From the NCBI GenBank assembly GCA_028716265.1, contig JAQUQD010000028.1, positions 1 to 36,752 of the forward strand: a stretch of 36,752 nt of DNA, written 5' to 3'. The notes under the pieces are model-generated. The model was not told the DNA's origin. It made no database searches and was given only the letters and a program-made list of their open reading frames with translations. Shown here piece after piece: positions 32,956-36,752 of the stretch. A program made the translations under genes and the position numbers. The number at the start of each line of letters is the position of its first letter. Positions within the stretch are counted from its first letter, which is position 1. The stretch is from Bacteroidales bacterium (GTDB taxonomy: Bacteria; Bacteroidota; Bacteroidia; Bacteroidales; JAGONC01).

Positions 32956-35445
32956 TTACTTAACCTTCATTTCAAGATCATTCCTGACCTGCAGAATATA
33001 TACACCTCTGCAGTAATTCTCCAGGGGTATCAACCGGTCTTCCCCCTGCCATTCAAACTGATCCGTCAGGTTACCGCTGACCGTATAGATCTCCACCATA
33101 TAGTCATGATCATACGTGTTCCCCGTCATAGATAAGATCGTCCGATTCGTAGCGGGATTTGGATAGAGCTTTATGTCAGTCATGGCAGGGTCATCTGCCC
33201 CGACAAACATTGAATTGCTGTACGATACCAGGTTGCCCGATACCATAATGTATGGATTATAGGTGTCGCTGCAGTTTGAGCAGGTCACTCCGGTCACGCA
33301 GTCCGGATGGTTGGGGTGGCACAAGTCAACATAATCCGGATCAAACTGGTATCCGATGACCAAATCGGACATGGATGTGTATGGAGTGAGGTCATAATCA
33401 TAGACGTGGCTGATCGAACCCGGGCACCAGCCCGACCTATTGTAGTACCAGGTGCCGTTTTGCGGCATGCAGCCATCCGGATTTGGATTGCAGTCCACCC
33501 AGAGGTTTTGTTCAAAAGCGCTGGTCCCGTTAACGAAGATGTGGTGCGTAGCATTGTAGAATTCAGCTGCGTTCCCTGTGTTCAGTTCGCCCCAGTTATG
33601 TCCCGTGCTGATGATCTTCAGCCGGGCGCCCTGGGTGCCTGTTGGGAAATTCCAGGTGACCGGCTCCACCGGCTGAAGGTTGGCGTAATCCCCAAAAGGG
33701 TAGGCTCCTCTCCAGATGACGTCCACCCGGGAGTAGTCGAAGGATGGCTGGCCTTCGGTAAACGTAAGGTCCACATCCGTGATCAGTCCGTTCTGATAGG
33801 TTTCAATGTAGAATCGCATATCCACGATCCCCTGGAATATTGAGGCATAATCCGTGACGTCGATCAGGTGATCGCAGGGCACACCATAGGGCGTGATATA
33901 GCGGAGGACCTCCACCCATTTGCCTGAAGGATCTTTTGCCTCGATATAGCCGATGCGGTCCCACGGTTCGCATCCGGCATCCGGACACGTCACGGTCAGG
34001 TGCAGGGTGATCGGATTAAAGGTCCCTACATAGGATGGAAAAACAAACGATCCTTCAGCAAGAGTGTGCTCCGGGCTGATCCAGACTCCGTCAAATGCGG
34101 GATGCGTGAGGGTGGTGACCTGGTCTGTGACCGTAAAATAGGATGAATGTGTTGTACTGTTGCCGCCGGTTATCCATACAGTGACATCCAGGGTGTATGA
34201 CCCTAAGCCGGGAGGCGTCCATGTGGCTGTGTAATTCCCGGTCTGCCAGTCCACCACATTCATCAATTGTTGTCCGTCAACCTTAAAATCAACTCCTGTT
34301 ATGGCCAGCACTTCAGGATGTTCAACCATGGCCGTTGAGACCATCATGATCTCTTTCATCTCAATCATATAGACATTTGTGGCATCAGCAGGCCTTCTGA
34401 CGGTTAGTTCCGGCCAGTAAGCATACGGATCGACAACCTCAAATGCATTAATCACCTCAGGAGCCGGTGCCCATGTATCATCGCCGGGTTGTATCGCTCT
34501 GATGGAAACCATTCCCGGTGTTCCATCCAGCGTAACAACGTTACCGGAGACGGATGCGGGTCCATGAACGATCTCGTACGTTACCTCAAGCCCGGAGGAA
34601 GCAGTGGCGTTGAGTTCAAAAGACGGATCGGTGGTAAGCTTATTTGAAATGATTGGGAAGTTGATGAATTGAGATTGTCCTGTCTGTTCCGACCGACGGA
34701 TAATGAAGTTGTCGAAGGCACCGGTTCCTCCCTGGGAGTGGAAAAAGATCCCATCCCAGGCCGCACAGTCGTTTTTATCTCCTGAACCAGGGGTTAGTTG
34801 CATGTTTACGCCCTGGATCTCGGGAACGGCAAGCCAATCTCCTGTGGCGCCGATCTTATAAAAAAGAGCTACAGCGCCCGAACCGCTGTTAGCATCAACG
34901 TCCATGATCAGCTTATAGGCAGTCCAGGAAGGATTTTCAATCGCGAAAGGGATGGTCGTGCCATTAGGCAATGAAAGATAGGTCCTCGTTGTGGGATCTA
35001 CGTTACCCGCGTTAACAAAGATACCTCCATCATTCGGTTCAGTGGCAAGTCCCGGTGCGATCAGTCCATCAGCATCCGCATCATATCCCAGACCTAAAAA
35101 AACACCCCACCAATTGGTATGCATTTGCCACTCCAATTCATAAACGCCTCCCTCCTGGAAATCAATGGTAAAATCGGGCTGGGATATTCGGGTGGCCGTC
35201 CGGCCGACACCGGGGCCCCCGAACCAGTAAAAAACGGCATTCGTACCATCAGGGGATACAATCCCGTCACCGACGAGATTTACCTGGAAATCATCGTTTC
35301 CATTCACCTGCTTGATGGTTTTCCATCCATCCTGACCGCTGAGATCACCAATTTCCAATGCATTGAAATCATATGACTGTTCCACCTGTCCGCTGGCAAT
35401 CACAGAAACGAATAATGCACATATTATAATGCATAATTTACTCAT
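32956..35445 (-). CDS. PNGase F-family T9SS-secreted peptide-N-glycosidase (catalytic triad intact)
   Basis: An 829-residue product with a signal peptide (MSKLCIIICALFVSVIASGQ). The N-terminal part (about 22-255) is a jelly-roll-like region (VYELEWQMHTNWWGVFLGLG, GAFDNFIIRRS) unlike the LamG domain of its paralogue. It is followed by the same Ig-like module (SNKLTTDPSFELNATASSGL), another Ig-like domain (about 345-440), a PNGase F domain (about 460-745) and a T9SS sorting domain (LYPNPATNRTILSM) that ends VKVK rather than the usual KLxx. The three catalytic residues of PNGase F are all present: Asp496 (CEPWDRIG), Glu548 (FYIETYQ) and Glu628 (NAAEFYNATHH), plus NRSGWCPG. It probably removes N-glycans from glycoproteins outside the cell. 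It is the first gene of the SusCD run, with a 96-base gap to SusC. Confidence 0.87.
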   Translation of the reverse strand: MSKLCIIICALFVSVIASGQVEQSYDFNALEIGDLSGQDGWKTIKQVNGNDDFQVNLVGDGIVSPDGTNAVFYWFGGPGVGRTATRISQPDFTIDFQEGGVYELEWQMHTNWWGVFLGLGYDADADGLIAPGLATEPNDGGIFVNAGNVDPTTRTYLSLPNGTTIPFAIENPSWTAYKLIMDVDANSGSGAVALFYKIGATGDWLAVPEIQGVNMQLTPGSGDKNDCAAWDGIFFHSQGGTGAFDNFIIRRSEQTGQSQFINFPIISNKLTTDPSFELNATASSGLEVTYEIVHGPASVSGNVVTLDGTPGMVSIRAIQPGDDTWAPAPEVINAFEVVDPYAYWPELTVRRPADATNVYMIEMKEIMMVSTAMVEHPEVLAITGVDFKVDGQQLMNVVDWQTGNYTATWTPPGLGSYTLDVTVWITGGNSTTHSSYFTVTDQVTTLTHPAFDGVWISPEHTLAEGSFVFPSYVGTFNPITLHLTVTCPDAGCEPWDRIGYIEAKDPSGKWVEVLRYITPYGVPCDHLIDVTDYASIFQGIVDMRFYIETYQNGLITDVDLTFTEGQPSFDYSRVDVIWRGAYPFGDYANLQPVEPVTWNFPTGTQGARLKIISTGHNWGELNTGNAAEFYNATHHIFVNGTSAFEQNLWVDCNPNPDGCMPQNGTWYYNRSGWCPGSISHVYDYDLTPYTSMSDLVIGYQFDPDYVDLCHPNHPDCVTGVTCSNCSDTYNPYIMVSGNLVSYSNSMFVGADDPAMTDIKLYPNPATNRTILSMTGNTYDHDYMVEIYTVSGNLTDQFEWQGEDRLIPLENYCRGVYILQVRNDLEMKVK

Positions 35446-35654
35446 AAACTGATATATTTTAATATCGTTATCTTTCGGCCATGAAGTTATGAAATATATC
35501 CTTTACTAAGATCAAAGAGCAAAGAGGAAAAAGCAAAAATCAAAAAGAGACACTATCATAAGTACTTAAACACCAAGGAATATAAAGGTTTTCACATTTA
35601 ATACACCGCCTTTTTTTAGTCAATGATCAGCATAATATTAATCAGTATTAAGCA

Positions 35655-35685
35655 TTGATATTGACGCAGTATGGTCGTACCTTTG
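35655..35685 (+). promoter_or_regulatory. Bacteroidota promoter (TTG-N20-TAccTTTG)
   Basis: TTG at 35655-35657 is followed after 20 bases by TACCTTTG at 35678-35685. This is the best match in the window to the TTG/TAnnTTTG consensus with correct spacing. Transcription would begin near 35690, downstream of the ATG at 35671, so that ATG cannot be the real start of the following frame. Confidence 0.55.
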
Positions 35686-36066
35686 AGGCTTGCTTCATCT
35701 ATCTATATATCTATCTATCATTTTAACTCCCGCAGCATAAAACTAAAATTTACCCTTTCGTTTGCTCTTACCGTCATCTGGCTGATAACATTGGGGCAGC
35801 GTTCAGGCATAGAACTGACCTTCACGGCTGTGAATAACACAACTTATGTCCAGCTGGACAGCATCAGGTTCATGAACCGAACGCAGGGAGGTGAGACCAT
35901 GTTGTTCTGGCCGGATACTGTCCTGACCGTGCTATGGGTTGGAATACCAGAATCCTCTTCCGTATCCGATGGATTCAACCAGTACCAGAACTACCCCAAC
36001 GGAAAAGAATATTACTGTAACTTGCACGGCAATTTCTTATCTTCCGTACTAACTGCAGCATCCTAA
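35671..36066 (+). pseudogene. Truncated T9SS-type secreted protein without a normal start codon
   Basis: From about 35738 the frame reads IKLKFTLSFALTVIWLITLG, a signal peptide, then QRSGIELTFTAVNNTTYVQL and MNRTQGGETMLFWPDTVL. This resembles the N-terminal module of some T9SS-secreted proteins. FNQYQNYPN corresponds to the start of a sorting domain (x-NYPNP) but the homology stops near 35998 and a divergent tail ends at 36064-36066. The position expected to hold the initiating Met is ATA. The nearest in-frame ATG, at 35671, lies inside the promoter; TTG at 35683 overlaps the promoter box. It is therefore probably a broken gene: lost start plus lost sorting domain. Non-AUG initiation at ATA cannot be ruled out. 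Confidence 0.5.
35699..35721. repeat. TCTA microsatellite in the 5' leader
   Basis: CTATCTATATATCTATCTATC is a short run of TCTA/TATC units just downstream of the promoter at 35655-35685. Unit number could change by slippage. Confidence 0.6.
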
Positions 36067-36099
36067 AATTTAGACTTATGTAATAAATTCCTGCCATTC

Positions 36100-36546
36100 C
36101 TATAAACCCTTTTTAAGATAAATCATATCAACAAGTTGTATGTCGCCCTCGAAAATAGGGTGGTCGTAATTATATGTAAAAAAATTCTTTACCCGATATG
36201 ACTTTTCAAATCCACAACTTTCATAAAACGACAAGATTGCCGGCGTTTCGCCTGTTCCGACTAGCATTGTTTTGTAGTCGTTTCTGTAGAAATCAAAAAT
36301 AAAATTTATCAATGCTCTACCGTACCCATTGCCTTGATATTTCTCGTATGTCGCTATGTTTTTCAACTCGCAGGTTTCGCTGTTTATCGGCACTACAACG
36401 CAAACACTTTTCAAATCACCGTCATATAAAGCAAACAAGTCTCCATCCGGCAAATACTTGTCAATCATATTTTCCTGCTCGTCTGCCAACAACAATAAGT
36501 CAAGGAACTGTTTCTTATTTTCGATAATTTTTTTTATTTTCACCAT
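36100..36546 (-). CDS. GNAT-family N-acetyltransferase
   Basis: A 148-residue protein starting [20 protein letters not shown]. The GNAT acetyl-CoA motif is [20 protein letters not shown] (Q/R-x-x-G-x-G/A), followed by [20 protein letters not shown] with the late N/S-x-x-x-FYE-x-CGF block. This is a full single-domain GNAT; the substrate is unknown. The frame extends upstream to an ATG at 36660 but that part crosses palindromic repeats and is not protein-like. The gene is clearly richer in A/T and in Lys/Asn/Tyr codons than its neighbours, suggesting recent acquisition. It stands between a broken T9SS gene and a cassette-like hairpin. Confidence 0.85.
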   Translation of the reverse strand: MVKIKKIIENKKQFLDLLLLADEQENMIDKYLPDGDLFALYDGDLKSVCVVVPINSETCELKNIATYEKYQGNGYGRALINFIFDFYRNDYKTMLVGTGETPAILSFYESCGFEKSYRVKNFFTYNYDHPIFEGDIQLVDMIYLKKGL

Positions 36547-36584
36547 ATCTCTCGTTAAATCCCCATAAAGAAGTAGTATCGTTG

Positions 36585-36609
36585 GCGGGATTTTCCCGCT
36601 TTCAGCGGG
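36585..36609. repeat. Alternating GCGGGA/TCCCGC palindromic arms
   Basis: GCGGGA-TTT-TCCCGC is a perfect hairpin, and CCCGCT-TTC-AGCGGG immediately after it shares the middle arm, so two hairpins compete. They lie 39 bases before the GNAT start and beside the larger hairpin at 36626-36666. Confidence 0.65.
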
Positions 36610-36618
36610 ACAGGCTGC

Positions 36619-36677
36619 GCAACACGGCTTCATGCTGGGTTCACCTGTGGCAAACCGCACGAAGCCTCACTTATTAG
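36619..36677. repeat. Long imperfect hairpin resembling an integron attC site
   Basis: The outer arms GGCTTCATGC (36626-36635) and GCACGAAGCC (36657-36666) pair, and the inner arms GGTTCACC (36638-36645) and GGCAAACC (36649-36656) pair around a 3-base loop, with an unpaired TG at 36636-36637. Mismatches on the plus strand become G-U pairs on the minus strand. The flanks GCGCAAC (about 36617-36623) and ATTAGAC (36673-36679) are one mismatch each from the attC boxes RYYYAAC and GTTRRRY. The element is therefore attC-like, but no integrase is seen. Confidence 0.4.
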
Positions 36678-36752
36678 ACGGAGTATTTTTTTATCCTATA
36701 ATCCCTATTATGAGTCCAATCAAGGGCACACTATTGAAAACCATATGAACAA

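Noticed and set aside
36547-36660. Longer GNAT start at 36660
   Set aside because: The added residues (Cys/Pro-rich) are encoded by the palindromic repeats, while MVKIKK at 36546 is a typical GNAT start.

Overview
The window looks like a chromosomal segment of a Bacteroidota bacterium, probably Bacteroidales/Marinilabiliales-like and perhaps from an uncultured lineage. The signs are several secreted proteins ending in type IX secretion (T9SS) sorting domains, a SusC/SusD pair, TAnnTTTG-type promoter boxes, few Shine-Dalgarno sequences, and a complex I operon without the NADH-input subunits nuoE, nuoF and nuoG. No rRNA, tRNA, CRISPR array or complete transposon was seen.

Layout. (a) 1-1619: the 3' end of a possible isochorismatase-type hydrolase, then a T9SS-secreted repeat protein. 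(b) 1609-3082: remains of a carotenoid cluster. A crtI-crtB-lycopene cyclase operon on the minus strand and a divergent acyltransferase on the plus strand are all truncated, internally deleted or interrupted by a stop. (c) 3190-3918: a secreted TPR-like protein. (d) 3997-8693: two divergent pairs, a flippase-like membrane protein with a DPM/ArnC-type GT2 on the minus strand and a UDP-glucuronate 4-epimerase-like enzyme with an ArnT-like GT39 transferase on the plus strand. Together they could make and transfer a polyprenyl-phosphate-linked uronic acid. (e) 8706-20276: nuoABCDHIJKLMN on the minus strand, followed at short spacing by an unrecognised 124-residue protein and a class I photolyase. 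(f) 20431-22901: a DUF2007 protein, then a T9SS protein and a dockerin-type protein that share a domain. (g) 22908-35445: a minus-strand run of two PNGase F-family proteins flanking a SusC/SusD pair, followed by a SagB-type nitroreductase lipoprotein and a beta-helix protein. (h) 35655-36752: a broken T9SS gene with a good promoter, then an AT-richer GNAT gene beside a cassette-like hairpin.

The most interesting system is in region (g): a possible N-glycoprotein-harvesting locus. Both PNGase F-like proteins have signal peptides and T9SS sorting domains. The upstream one keeps all three residues corresponding to PNGase F Asp60/Glu118/Glu206. The downstream one has Ser at the Glu118 position, so it may be attenuated or act in binding. 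SusC/SusD could import the released glycans; that role is inference. The second is region (b), which records stepwise loss of pigment synthesis while a photolyase is still carried at the tail of the complex I operon.
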